Positions 43,815 through 55,042 of a stretch of 64,000 bases of DNA are shown piece by piece. This DNA comes from Brienomyrus brachyistius (lineage: Eukaryota; Chordata; Actinopteri; Osteoglossiformes; Mormyridae), in the NCBI RefSeq assembly GCF_023856365.1, contig NC_064539.1, positions 30,864,118 through 30,928,117 on the forward strand, written 5' to 3'. Both the position numbers and the translations under genes were made by a program. The notes under the pieces are model-generated. The model was not told where the DNA came from. It was given only the letters and a program-made list of their open reading frames with translations, and made no database searches. The stretch's first letter is position 1; each line of letters starts with the position of its first letter.

Positions 43815-44410
43815 CCTGGAAGATTGTAGATCCCAAAAATGGTTTCCGTGGCAGACACAGTGTTACTGAGTATGGCGGAGGGGGGCAGTGCTGGGAGGCT
43901 CCTCCTGAGGTTCACTGCCATCTGCATGGTTTTGAGCATGATCAGCTCCTGGTTGGTGTAACAAACTCTGCAGGCCAGGTGTTCAACTTCTCATCTGCAT
44001 GCAGACATGTCACCATTATTGATGAGTCCAGTGACTATTGCGTCATTTACATATTTGAGGAGTTAGACAGTGGGGTCCTTGGAAATGCAGCTGTTGGTGT
44101 GGTGGGAGAGAAGCAGTGGGGAGAGCACACATCCCTGGGGGCACCAGTGCTGACTGTGGCAGCTGGATCTGAGTTTCCCAGCCTCACCTGCTGCTTCCTG
44201 TCTGTTAGGAAGTTACTGACCCAATGACAGGTGGGGGCAGGCACAGAAGGCTGGGTGCGTTTGGGGTGGAGGAGCTCCTGGGTGCTGATGTCAAAGGCCG
44301 AGCTGAAGTGCACAAGCAGAATCCTTACACCGGTGCCTGGGTTATTGATGTAGCGTCCTTCAGGTGGGCCAGAACCACCTGACCAAAGATGCCAGAGCAA
44401 CCGGTCCGTT
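43815..44410 (-). mobile_element. LINE reverse-transcriptase fossil, copy 4
   Basis: This is the longest copy of the fossil after units 1, 2 and 3. The minus strand gives FSSAFDISTQELLHPK, WVSNFLTDRKQQVRLG and STGAPRDV. It continues colinear with copy 1 well beyond the RT, into the pre-promoter flank, showing that the units 1-2 and 6-7 spacers are closely related. Confidence 0.65.
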
Positions 44411-44744
44411 AGTCATTTAGTCCTGTTATGTTTTGGGCATCAGTATAATGATGGAATGGCACTTAATGAGGGAGAACATACATAAGTGTTGTTACGTAAA
44501 TGAAGATGAAACGAAGGGCAATTTAATTCATTTTTGTGTATAAAGAAACGCAATTTCAGAAATTGCAAGTTTTGTGAATTGCTTTTTAGAAGGAATATTT
44601 TAGGTATTTTTATATCTTTGAAAGTGACGTATTTCGGGTGGAGCTCCATTCTACAGGCGTCTGCAGCTAGACCCTCTTGATTCAGTCTCGTCCGGCAGAG
44701 AAAAAGGAATGGGGCGTGGCCAAGCTCAGCGGAAGCAGGCGAAT

Positions 44745-44857
44745 CGTCGTGGCGTTTAACTTATTACGTAATACGTCCTTATGGTCGCGACGTCTCCGCG
44801 TCAAGTGCTGTCCTGCAGCGTGGTAGATCGACGGAATATGAGGGATGTATGCTGAGT
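44745..44857 (+). promoter_or_regulatory. Promoter / first noncoding exon (E1) of ZNF unit 7, donor changed
   Basis: The block has CGTCGTGGCG at 44745, TTACGTAA at 44764-44771 (a bZIP/C/EBP-type palindrome), GCGACGTC at 44786, and a degraded ETS segment (CGACGGAATATGAG). Where other units have GGTGAGT this has GCTGAGT at 44851, so the canonical GT donor is lost. A GC-type donor is possible but weak. Confidence 0.4.
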
Positions 44858-45770
44858 TATGGATGGGTGATACCAAATAATGCCAAGGTCGGTATTCCGA
44901 TTCTCGGGGCCCTAGTTAAGTTTTCTTTTATAGCTGGCGGAATATATTTACGTGACCCGGGCAATGAAGGACCATCACACACATTCTCCACGCGTCGCAG
45001 TACTACATACTATTTATCACATTCGTATTTTTGCCCGTATTTTTTTTATTGATTTGTATATATTATTTACATATTACGTTTTGTCTTTTGTCTTTATTTA
45101 CACCGTTCAGGGAGTTGCAAATTCCATTTCGTTGTGCTGATACGTACAGTGACAACAATAACTAATTGAACTGAAACTTGCCGAGCGGGGGAGGGGAGGG
45201 GATGCTGCCGCCCCCCTGAGATTATTACCCTTATTATTTTCTCCCCCCTTATGGGCGCCCCTACCTGGTTGGGGTTCATAACCTGGGGTTGTATTCCTGA
45301 AAGCGAGTTGGGGTTTAAACTTTAACTATCACTTCAATGCGCCTGAAACGACGTAAACATCGTATCGGGTCCAAAAACGCTGATTACTGCTTTGGGGTCT
45401 GAGTTTATTTAGCTCTGAGTGTTAATGGTACCTGTAGCGCGGCCTCGTGGAACAACAAAAAGCCATCATCAGCCGATCGCTGAAAAAAGGATTCACTATG
45501 GCAACGGACGCCCAACGTGTATCACTCCAGCAGATTATAAATTTATTTTATAGAAAAAACAATGCTGTCGCTGCAGCAAACTAGAGATCGCTTGGGAAAA
45601 ACGCAGAACTAGTCGACGCGAAAGTCTATCGCCCTAATTTTATTTAAAATTCATCAGACCGATGTGGTCGAAAAAAGAGCTGTCACTATTACCCGAGTAT
45701 TAAAAAGCATCGATTAAAATTTCCCTACACAAGTACTTAGCAATTTGGCCGAGAAAAACGCGCATAGACG
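44858..45770 (+). other. Intron 1 region of unit 7
   Basis: Positions 45300-45440 closely match 51420-51545 in unit 8, so the intron is shared. Positions 45520-45700 match 35490-35710. Exon E2 and the intron-2 SINE are absent from unit 7 altogether. No gene is seen. Confidence 0.4.
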
Positions 45771-46090
45771 ATGTGGGTTCAAATAAAGAGCGAAAGCAAC
45801 ATGTGTTTGGAAGCACTTTACGTTAAAACAAAGAACAGCAAACTGAATGAAAATGTAATCGTCTGTCAAATTTGCAAAACAGAACTTAAATATCACCACA
45901 GCACAACTGCAAACCAAAAACATCTTAGAAGAAGACATTCAGGTTTGAAGGACACCCAATAAAGCGAGGTTAGCCATAGATACACTACTTGAAATATTAA
46001 AGAAACACTTTGAAAACAAATCAGATCTCATTAAGGAAAAAATCATGCTGGATATCTATACTGATATGGGTGGGGTAATGTGTTAGGAAG
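45771..46090 (+). mobile_element. hAT transposase N-terminus fossil with BED zinc finger
   Basis: The frame at 45771-45962 contains VCQICKTELKYHHS...NQKHLRRRHSG, a BED-type C-x2-C...H-x4-H finger. A frameshifted continuation reads AIDTLLEILKKHFENKSDLI. It is not a host gene: it has no full transposase and is interrupted by stops. Confidence 0.6.
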
Positions 46091-46259
46091 TAAAGGATGC
46101 CACATCGTTTGATGGAAATTAAAATGACCAAACTATAGAAGGCTGAATTCAAAGACACCCAAAAATAAAAGTGAAAAAATGATGCGGCAGGCTAGTCCAT
46201 TTTGCCAAAATTTCATTGCAATATCTCAAAATCATACTCAGTATTTTGTATGCCTCTGA

Positions 46260-46523
46260 CCTGCCTGTATGCATGCCTGACAGTGTTGGTGCATGCTCCT
46301 AATGGAAAGACGGATGGAGCTCCTGACCAGTCTGAGGTGCTACCTGGTGGCATCGGATGGACTGAAACATAATGTTCCAGATCAGTTCTCTTGGATTTAG
46401 GTCAGGCGAGTGTGGGGGCCAGTCAATGGTATCAGTTCCTTCATCCTCCAGGAACTGCCTGCATACTCTCGCCACATGAGAGTATATTGTCGTGCACCGG
46501 GAGGAACCCAGGACCCACTGCAC
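46260..46523 (-). mobile_element. Tc1-like transposase C-terminal fossil
   Basis: The minus strand reads VCRQFLEDEGTDTIDWPPHS and PDLNPRELIWNIMFQSIRC. This is the DWP..SPDLNPIE-type segment holding the last two acidic residues of the DD34E triad (E retained in RELIW). It belongs to a different Tc1 family from the 25509 element. It abuts the start of unit 7 homology at about 46525 and may have removed E2. Confidence 0.7.
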
Positions 46524-46657
46524 AAGCTCTGAGAGCCTGATGCTACAGGACAGATATATTGTCTGTATGACTCAGGTAAATGAACAAGTTCAAATCTGGC
46601 CCATCGTTCCCTTTCTGCTCACAGACGTCCCCCCGCAGGGCTGTGCCCAGCTGCAGC

Positions 46658-48829
46658 ATGGACCAGAAACCTCCCCAGCTAAGTGTGGCAGATGTGAAGG
46701 AGGAAGTGCAGGACGTCCTCATATCGGATGTGGACGGGGCCGGGCACAGCAGCCCTGACAAGGTGAAATGGAGCGCTGCTGGTGTGGGGCCCAGCTGCCT
46801 TCTGCACTTACTGGTTGCTTGTCTTACTTGTTAGTATCCAGGCAACTGCATGACCTTTGACCTTTCTGAAGTCATCTGGGATTTTACTCAGTCTCTGTGT
46901 GTCCTGCCTTCAGCCATGTAACTATGACAGTGAATCTACATCTAAACACCTTCACAGGCCTGCTGTCATGTCAGCTGTGCTTTTACCCTGTAGTACCTTC
47001 AGCAGTGAGCTGCTTAGATGGATTAGGAGTGGAGAGAGAGCAGCAGCTTGAGGGCAGCTTGTGTTCAGTATCAGTCAGGAAAAATGGCTCCTGTATGATG
47101 CCTGGTAAAGGCATTGGTAGACCTGGACCTGCTTCTTTGTATGATGCTGAAACAGGTTTGCTTTCACTCCCATAGACCTTACGAACTCTTTATAGAAGAA
47201 TATTATTGACTCTGTTCTCTTTTCCTCAGAATGCAGAGAGTACAGTAGGTCCCGTATTTAATGGGGAGGTGAAAGAAGAAACCGTGTTTCAGGACGTGAC
47301 TGAGGAGAAGGTGACTGTCCCTCTTCAGGTGGACCATACTAAAGGGAGACGGAGAACAAGAAGAGGGAGTGTCAGGCCTCCTAACCCAGGTGACTACAGA
47401 AAAATCTTCCAGCTTCCTGAATATTCTACATGGTGCATCACACAGATATCTAGTGCTGTATGCAATCTGTGCTACTGAATTCTTGCTCTATTAGACTCCA
47501 CTGCCATGGACTTTATTTCTCCTGAATCCATCACTTTTGTTCCCATTACCAAACTTATATTTGCTCTTCTCCATGCCTCTTTATTCAGTTGAAACTCTTC
47601 TACCAGAGAGGAGAGTGAAGAAGTTCCCCTGTTCTCACTGTCCAGTACGGTGCTATACATCAGAAACGTCCCTCCAGAGACACATGAGAAAATCACATCC
47701 TAAGGAGTTTGGCCCTGGTGTGATACTGAAAGTTCACTGCTGCTCTCATTGTGGAAAGAGCTTCAGTCATTTAGGAAACCTAAAGAAGCATGAGCGGATT
47801 CACACAGGGGAGAGGCCCTACCAGTGCTCCCACTGCAAGAAGAGCTTCAGTCAAGAAGGAGCCCTAAAGATCCACCAGCGGATTCACACAGGCGAGAGGC
47901 CCTACCATTGCTCCGAGTGTGGGAAGAGCTTCAGTTATTTAGGAGACCTAAAGAAGCACCAGCGGATTCACACAGGGGAAAAGCCTTACCAGTGCTCCCA
48001 CTGCAAGAAGAGCTTCAGTCAAATAGGAGCCGTAAAAGCACATGAGCGAATTCACACTGGGGATAAGCCATACCAATGCTCCCAGTGTGAGAAGAGCTTC
48101 AGTCAAGTAGGAACCCTAAATATCCACCAGCGGATTCACACAGGGGAGAGGCCCTACCAGTGCTCCCAGTGTGGGAAGAGCTTCAGTAAAGTAGGAGCCT
48201 TAAATATCCACCAGCGTATTCACACAGGGGAGAGGCCCTACCAGTGCTCCCAGTGTGGGAAGAGCTTCAGTCATTTAGGAGCCCTAAACATCCACCAGCG
48301 GATTCACACAGGGGAGAGGCCCTACCAGTGCTCCCACTGTGGGAAGAGCTTCAATCAAGTAGGATCCCTAAAGGCCCATGAGCGGACTCACACTGGGGAG
48401 AAGCCATACCAGTGCTCCCAGTGTGAAAAAAGCTTCAGTCAAGTAGGAGCCCTAAATATCCACCAGCGGATTCACACAGGGGAGAGGCCCTACCAATGTT
48501 CCCAGTGTCGGAAGAGCTTCAGTGACGTAGCACACCTAAAGAAGCACCAGGGGATTCACACAGGAGAGAGGCCCTACCAGTGCTCCCAGTGTGAGAAGAG
48601 CTTCAGTTATTTAGGAGACCTAAAGAAGCACCAGCGGATTCACACAGGAGAAAGGCCGTACCAGTGCTCCCACTGTAAGAAGACCTTCAGGCAAGTAGGA
48701 GCCCTAAAGACACATGAACGGACTCACACTGGGGATAAACCGTATCAGTGCTCCCAGTGTGAGAAGAGCTTCAATCAGGTAGGAACCCTCAATATCCACC
48801 TGCGGATTCACTCAGGAGAAAGGCCTTAG
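46658..48829 (+). CDS. C2H2 zinc-finger protein, unit 7 (13 fingers, basic insert in the N-terminus)
   Basis: Predicted exons are 46658-46762, 47230-47389 and 47589-48829, giving 501 residues. E3 is standard. E4 is 48 nt longer than in all other units: two residues are replaced by [18 protein letters not shown] (residues 63-80), adding a basic KGRRRTRR cluster that could act as an extra nuclear-localisation signal. The frame is preserved. The leading finger is CSHC..13..HMRKSH. Thirteen intact fingers run from about residue 138. Fingers 3-5 and 11-13 repeat the same helix series ([22 protein letters not shown]). Asn in the LNIH position is peculiar to this unit among the later fingers. It ends SGERP-stop, with a decayed finger beyond. 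The 5' UTR organisation is disrupted. Confidence 0.86.
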
Positions 48830-50693
48830 CACTGCTACCATTGTCCAAAGACTTTTTATTAAGAGATCTTAAGACACACCAACAAACTAACACAGGTGAA
48901 TGACTCTGCCTGTGTCTCCGGTCGTGAGAAGCTGCTCTACTTGTGCGTGAAGTGAAAGCACGCAAGCAGACCATCTAGGGCAACTGCAGGACTCCACCAA
49001 AGCTCCCTGATGTGCTACAGGCGTGGGAGCAAGTAGTAGTGGGCACATCCTCGTCTTCTGGCATCACCAGAATGTTTGCACAATGCCGAAAATGGTACAG
49101 TGATGTCGGGTGTGGAGTGATGTGGAGACGGGAAAACTAAACCTACAACCACTGAGGATCTGATGTCAACAGAGGACTTCACTGCCATTATGCTCAGTAC
49201 TGAAAGCATTGTGGGATTTGGGAGGCTAGAGGTGGGCTTCTAACATAATGCAATGGTAACAACAAATCAATGTGTATAAACCATACAGGCTTCTAGCAAA
49301 AACCATTTATTTGATATCAAAATCCTGCAACAAAGCCATACGATAATTGCACCTGCGTTGTCATGCAGCTCGTCAGGCTGAAGATCTTGATCCCAGACTC
49401 AGTAGGCAGGAGCAGGTGGTCATTGCGGAGGGAGAAGAGATGGTGGAACAATCATTATTGAGATCAAGGTGTGCCGACCACAGTGCAGAAACATGGTCTG
49501 GCAGGAGGAGCACCCATCCTGAATGTGCAGAAAGCCGCTTCAACATGCTGGAGAGGGACCTGGGTGGAATAATGAGTGTGAAAACTCCCACCTGAGCCAC
49601 ATTGAGATGTTGGCTGAAGGAAGGCTGGCTGAAGGAGTTGATCCCCTCATTCCTGCGACACCCAAACTCCTACATCCACCCAATCCAGTACTTGAACACT
49701 GCCCCCAGATGCCCCTGGATTCTCTCTTGGCCAGGGTGCTCCCAGCCTGCCAACCTGTGAAGGAAGAGGACCAGTTTAAGATTGTTCATGAGCAATTTAG
49801 GTTTTTTTTGTTTTTTAAATTACAGCTTTGGTCTTTAAAATTGTTTTGTTCAGTCATGGAGTAGCAGGTAAAATCTGTGCAGTTTTAATGGTTCAACCTG
49901 ATCATTGTAATCTCAAAAAATGTTAATACAAAAAAAGTTGTTCAAAATTGTTTTAATTATATTGAGATTTAAAAAATTGTCATACACAGTGAATCCCTGC
50001 ATTTGAAAAACATTTTGATCACAGTGTGATTCATAATGTCTAAATAAATTATATATTTGGATTTTACTTTTCAATCAAACCATTAAGTTTGCTTACCAGC
50101 CTACAGATGACGCAGGTTTCCTGCCAGCTTTTCTCTCCTCGTCTGTGATGCTGCTGCCGTATTTGGCTTCATTTGCATCACACCTTAAAATCCCGTAATG
50201 TGTCCTTATTTATGTCCAGCAGACATCCATCACGTATGACAATGTTATGCGAAACACAAGCCACAAAGACCTTCTGACGGCTGTAATAAAATGTTCCACT
50301 TGACTTATCCAAACGTCAGAAGCACATTTTCAGCAATCCAAGCGTTTTATTAATGCATGTGTTTTTGTGTGTTTTTAGTTGAACAATAATTCACACACTG
50401 TTATAGACATGATATATGTTGAAATCAGTTATTTATTTATTTATTTTTTTGGGGGGGGGAGAGAAGAGTGTTGTTCTTAAATACATTTTTTAAATATCTG
50501 TACTATACTTCAGTATCAATATTTTTGGAAATGTACTCCTTCACTTGTGCCCAGAGAAAACGCGAATTAATGTTGTTGCATGCCAGCCGTGGTATTAATT
50601 TTTAATTCCATATAAAAAAATACATGGAATTGATTCTCACTAATAGACCTGCTGAATATGCCAGATTAAAATAATCACTGTTTGACGCGGGGT
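48830..50693 (+). other. Intergenic, unit 7 to unit 8
   Basis: A frameshifted finger remnant (CYHCPKTFY then TAA) follows the stop. An open frame at 49347-49595 (QAEDLDPRLSRQEQVVIAEG) resembles no protein I recognise. About 50100-50350 reads on the minus strand an interrupted frame with VFVACVSHNIVIRDGCLLDI, possibly Harbinger-like transposase debris. The normal LINE fossil and pre-promoter flank are not apparent, so this spacer has been replaced. I assign no gene. Confidence 0.3.
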
Positions 50694-50745
50694 AGCACGG
50701 TGGCGCCGTGGTCAGCACTGCCCGTTGCCTCACTCATCCAAGACC
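50694..50745 (+). mobile_element. Short tRNA-like repeat fragment
   Basis: The GGTAGCACGGTGGCGCCGTG and CACTGCCCGTTGCCTCACTC series matches the start of a very common fish interspersed repeat. Only the first ~50 bp is present. Confidence 0.45.
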
Positions 50746-50879
50746 AGGGTTGACAGAGGCGTCTACAGCTGCTCCGGCTTCTTACTCCAGCTTCTTAGTC
50801 CATCCTGGGTTGTACCGGACCCTCTGACACGTGCATATCAGAAAGTAAACGGAACGTGCGTCAACCACGAAGCTGCAAG

Positions 50880-50975
50880 CGTGCGTCATGACGTTAGACG
50901 TATTACGTAATAACCCTTGTGGTCGTTACGCCTCGGCTCTTCAGCGGAGTAGCAGGAAGGGCTTTGGGGTGAGTA
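50880..50975 (+). promoter_or_regulatory. Promoter / first noncoding exon (E1) of ZNF unit 8
   Basis: The block has GCGTCATGACGTTA at 50883 (two overlapping CRE-like sites), TTACGTAA at 50903-50910, GTCGTTACGCC near 50924, and AGCGGAGTAGCAGGAAGGGC with an ETS-like core. It ends at a strong donor GGTGAGT at 50969. Confidence 0.55.
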
Positions 50976-51678
50976 CCTTGGACTTGCGATACCACTGATT
51001 TCTTTTTTAATTCGATACCGAATAATAGGAAGTTTGGTATCCCTATGCTAATGTTAACCCGAAGGAAATTTTTTTATAGCGGGCGAATTAATTTTTGGGG
51101 GGGGGGGATAAAATCTGTACCGGGCACTAAAGGACGCCGCATCACTACATACTGCTTGTCACATTTGTAATTTTGTACATAATATGTAAATAGTACGTTT
51201 TGTCTTGTGTCTTTGACTCCCTTAACCATGCAAACATTCTCATTGTGCTATCATGTACAATGACAATAATAAAGAATTGAACTGAAATTTGCCGAGCGCC
51301 GGAGGGGAGGAAAGGCGGGTGTCACCGGGCCCCTGAAAGTTCCCCTTCCTTCCTTTTCCCCCCCTTATGGGCGCCCCTGCCTGGTTGGGGTTCATATCCT
51401 GGGGTTGTATTCCTGAAAGCGAGTTGGGGTTTAAGCCTTAACTATCACTTCAATGCGCCTGAAACGACGTAAACATCGTATCAGGTCCAGAAACGCTGAT
51501 TACTGCTTTGGGGTCTGAGTTTATTTAGCTCTGAGTGTTAATGCTAACTGAAGCCCGGCCTGGTGGAACATCAAACACCCATCATCAGCCATTGCGTACG
51601 TTATAATATTAATAACAGACATGTCATTTGGTACGAAGCAGGACCCAACCTTGGATGGGGTGTTAATCTATCGCAGGG
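50976..51678 (+). other. Intron 1 of unit 8, proximal part
   Basis: The conserved intron start is followed by sequence shared with unit 7 (51420-51545 versus 45313-45440). No gene is seen. Confidence 0.4.
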
Positions 51679-51719
51679 CTCTCTCTCTCTCTCTCTTTCT
51701 CTCTCTCACACACACACAC
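51679..51719. repeat. (CT)n(CA)n microsatellite
   Basis: A run of CT dinucleotides with one interruption passes into CA dinucleotides. Confidence 0.9.
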
Positions 51720-51769
51720 TGACAATTCACACTCTTCCAATTCACTTAAGTTGCATGTTTTCGGTAGGG

Positions 51770-52100
51770 ATGTCCCGATCCGATATTGATATCGGAAATA
51801 GGTCCGATATCAGGCAAAAAAAACTATCGGATTATATCGGACTGCGTTAAAAATCTCCGATATAAGCAGTCCGTTCAGCTATAAACTCCGTTACAGCTAT
51901 TCTATCCAGCAGCGTCCAGAGCCAGCGTGCAAAGCCCACGTGATCTCAACACTGCTTGCTAGCGAAGTAGCAAAGAAAAAGACCGATGTCGGCCGTGTGG
52001 CAGTATTTTTCATTAAAGTCCGAAAAAGACAGTGTGGCTCAGTGCAAAAATTGTCATGCACAAGTTTCACAAAGTGGGGGGTGTGCAGCGACAGCACTAC
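51770..52100 (+). mobile_element. hAT fragment: terminus plus BED-finger start
   Basis: It begins TAGGGATGTCCCGATCCGAT, a characteristic hAT terminus. It is followed within 220 bp by a plus-strand frame SAVWQYF and VAQCKNCHAQVS, the first half of a BED finger. It is 3'-truncated by the following SINE. Confidence 0.6.
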
Positions 52101-52104
52101 TCAC

Positions 52105-52370
52105 TGCGCCACTGTGTGTGGCTTAGCTGGCTAAGCTTTTGTACTTGTGACCTGAAGGTTGCTGGTTTGAGTCCTGGCCACATGCCCATGGGCCCTTGAG
52201 CAAGGCCCTTAACCCCCAGCTCCAGGGGCCCCTAAATGCTGGCTGATCCTGCGCTGTGACTTCAAAACCTACTGTCTCTTGTGTGTGTCTGCATGATGGG
52301 ATAGGTGAATAGAAGCATTCCAACGTACCTGTATTTGTGCAAATGACAAATAAAGGATAATTTAGTTTCA
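52105..52370 (+). mobile_element. tRNA-derived SINE, sense
   Basis: An A-box-like TGGCTTAGCTGG at about 52120 and a B-box-like GGTTTGAGTCC at about 52164 are followed by GAGCAAGGCCCTTAACCCCC, the conserved core. The 3' tail ends CAAATGACAAATAAAGGATA. It is the best-preserved SINE in the window. Confidence 0.75.
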
Positions 52371-54390
52371 CCACTCAGCTTCTGTGATGTTAATATCATT
52401 ATGCAACTGTTACATCACAAGTAATGTAATAGTCAGCTGGACTGAGATCATCAGTAAGTTATGCTAAAACTATTTTATTGTTATAGGAAATAGCAAATTT
52501 ATTGATGGTTCATTTTCAATATTACCTAATATTTGTTTAAGAAAAATTAGTGCAACATTTACTGTCACTGTATTTGCACTAGTTCCGCATGCACTGTTCT
52601 AGCCAATCATAATTTAAGTTAAAGTGATATGACACATATCATCTAGGTTAGTCAAAGAGGATAAAGGGTTTGTACCTTAAGTTCTGCAGTGGCTGCATTT
52701 TCATTCAGTTTCAATGTAAAGTTTTCACACACAACTGAGGCTTTTGATCTGTTTTTATTTCTGTCTTTCCACCATACTGTCGAGTAATTGGGAAGGTAAA
52801 TTTTAATCGAAGCTTTTAAAAAAACAGCCCCACTCAGGATTAACAAAATCTTCCTAGTTGCCCGTTAAGGGACTATTCAAAGGCCTTTTGGAGAAGGAAA
52901 CACGAAAGTGTACTCTCCAGAGGAAGAATATTAATCTTTTCAAAGAAAAGAAAACTAATTTTGAAATTGAACTTCTGGAATACTGGTTAAAGGTGAGTTT
53001 TGTGGTTGCCAAAGATGGATGATTCTTCTGCTGTGAAATCACCACAAAGTTTAAAGTGTGTGTCGTTTTTATTTAGAGGCAATAAAGAGCTCATGAATGA
53101 AACTGTAGTGAATCTTTATTTCATTTGTTGTGGGACTTGTGAGCGCTTACTGAGAAAATGCTTATTTGCAATGATGTCCCTGAGAACTCTGAGGATTTGC
53201 AAGTGGAGGGGTTGCGGTTCCTCTGGCTTATTCTGTGTTACGGAATGGTGGGTCTTTCAGCTGATGGTAGCTGTATTGTACAGTATGTGCCGCAGTAATG
53301 TCTTTCTGGGGTGAATCTGAGCCCACACATACACTGAAACTGGGTCATGCCTTTGCCTATAGTGATCTTAATCCTGGCTCCAGCCCTGCTGTGAGCCAGG
53401 TTGAAATGTGACTGTGGTCTAGGTGTAGTGACTCGCTCGCTACTCAAGTACAAATCAAGAACAATTATAGTAACTGCATGAAATACATTAACTGTTATGA
53501 TCGATTAATGATGAACAAACATCGGATCAATATGTAACTAGGTTACTTAATATAATGCGTAAGAATGTTCTGCTGCATTTTTTTGTGCCCCCTCAATTGA
53601 AGAGTTGTCAATCAAATTAAACTTTACTGATCCCAGGTGAATATGATTGAATAAATCGTAGACTGTGATATTGAAATGACCAAGCGTCTAACTTGAGAAG
53701 AACTCCTGCTGATCTCTGCAGACACAGCCCTGCCTTTTAAACCCACAATTTTGTCAGCTAAACCTGCTCCTGAGTTGGTTTAGTTCTGAAAATTAGTTGC
53801 CACGTCGATTGGATGATGCTCAGTCTAATTTCGGTTTCTGGAACGGATGTTAATCAGGTTTGCTGAACTAATTTCGGACAGTGTGCTAAACCCGCTTTCT
53901 GGAATACCCCCCTGCACCCTGTAATGTTGTAAACATTTCAATTGCTGTTTAAATTGATACTTGGACAGTAGAATCAGTTCTCAAAATTAAACATTCAGAT
54001 TGAAAATCAGAATGAGACAAATCAGACCAAAACTGAAACAGCGCCACTTAGTGGTGGCACATGAGAAGACAGCCAGAAGCACACATGCACAGGCGAACCT
54101 GATTACATGGAGACAAGTCACAGAAGTTGGTCTTTTAATGAAGATATTTTGGGGTGGTGGGGAGAGAGTGTAGGGGGGCTAGTGTTGGGGTGTGGAAGGA
54201 GAAGGGATTAGCTGGAGGAGGGGTAATGGTGCCACAACTGTGGAAAAGACCTACATATTTATCGAAGCATTTAATTTGTCATTGTTTTAGGGATGCTGGT
54301 TTGTTTACTGTATTGGTGGAATAATATCTAGCAGTGACTTAATTGTTTTTAGTTTGGTATGTATGTCTAACCAAGTTTGTGTTTTTTTAG
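52371..54390 (+). other. Intron 1 of unit 8, distal part
   Basis: Positions 52380-54000 are AT-rich with no recognised gene. Positions 53820-53930 resemble 28850-28930 in unit 5. From 54030 the pre-E2 intron shared with unit 1 begins (ACAGCGCCACTTAGTGGTGG). Confidence 0.4.
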
Positions 54391-54511
54391 CTGCATCCAG
54401 GACCACAGACAGAGGAGATGAAAAGCTTTTACTAACAGAGCAACGTGAACTTGACCTGTGACCACTTGATCAAAGCCAAGGAAAGACTGGCTGAACTTAC
54501 ACCCCAAGCAG
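54391..54511 (+). other. Noncoding exon E2 of ZNF unit 8
   Basis: The acceptor is GTTTTTTTAG|CTG and the donor CAG|GTAAATTC. The upstream ORF is MKSFY-stop at 54418-54435. After it the frame reads SNVNLTCDHLIKAKERLAEL without a start codon. The same KAKERLA frame survives in units 3 and 5 (KVKERLA in unit 1), hinting that E2 was once coding. Confidence 0.6.
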
Positions 54512-54695
54512 GTAAATTCAGTTCTAGTCTTATTTCAGGTCAGCCCATAGACATGTAGAGTAGAGGCAGCTCCAGCCTCCAGGACTGCATCCTCTTCAGA
54601 AGTCCATCCAGCCATGATGGTGAGCCTTTATTTGCACAAGTATGAAGGAATTCTGAAATTTTCACATATCCTGTTACTCTGCTGTGCTATTGATA

Positions 54696-54840
54696 GCCAT
54701 TTACTGAGTCTTCCTGGAGCATTTTCAGCCTTGCTGAAGTGCCAAACAGTGACATGATTACTCTACCAGCCATGGGATTTGAACTGACAGCCTTCTGATG
54801 ACATGCACAGCATCCAATCCCAAAGAGCCACACACACCTC
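54696..54840 (-). mobile_element. Antisense SINE, unit 8 copy
   Basis: This is a diverged copy of the intron-2 SINE with small deletions in the core. Confidence 0.55.
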
Positions 54841-55042
54841 ATTAGCCAGAACGAGTTTCCAGATACTTCAGATCTTCATGCTGATGCCCCAGTTAGAGCA
54901 GAGCTGAGAGCTCAGTGTCTGGTGCTGCAGGACACATCCATCTTCTGTGTCAGGATTCTGGCAAATGAACAGGTTCAAAGCATGTTCATCGTTCCCTTTC
55001 TGCTCACAGACGTCCCCCTGCAGGGCTGTGCCCAGCTGCAGC

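Noticed and set aside
49347..49595. 82-codon frame QAEDLDPRLSRQEQVVIAEG as a possible gene
   Set aside because: There is no recognisable family, no splice or promoter context and an overlapping antisense frame of equal length. It may be transposon debris.
52140..52175. tRNA gene suspected from A- and B-box-like sequences
   Set aside because: The segment cannot be folded by eye into a full cloverleaf and continues into the SINE core, so it is a SINE head.
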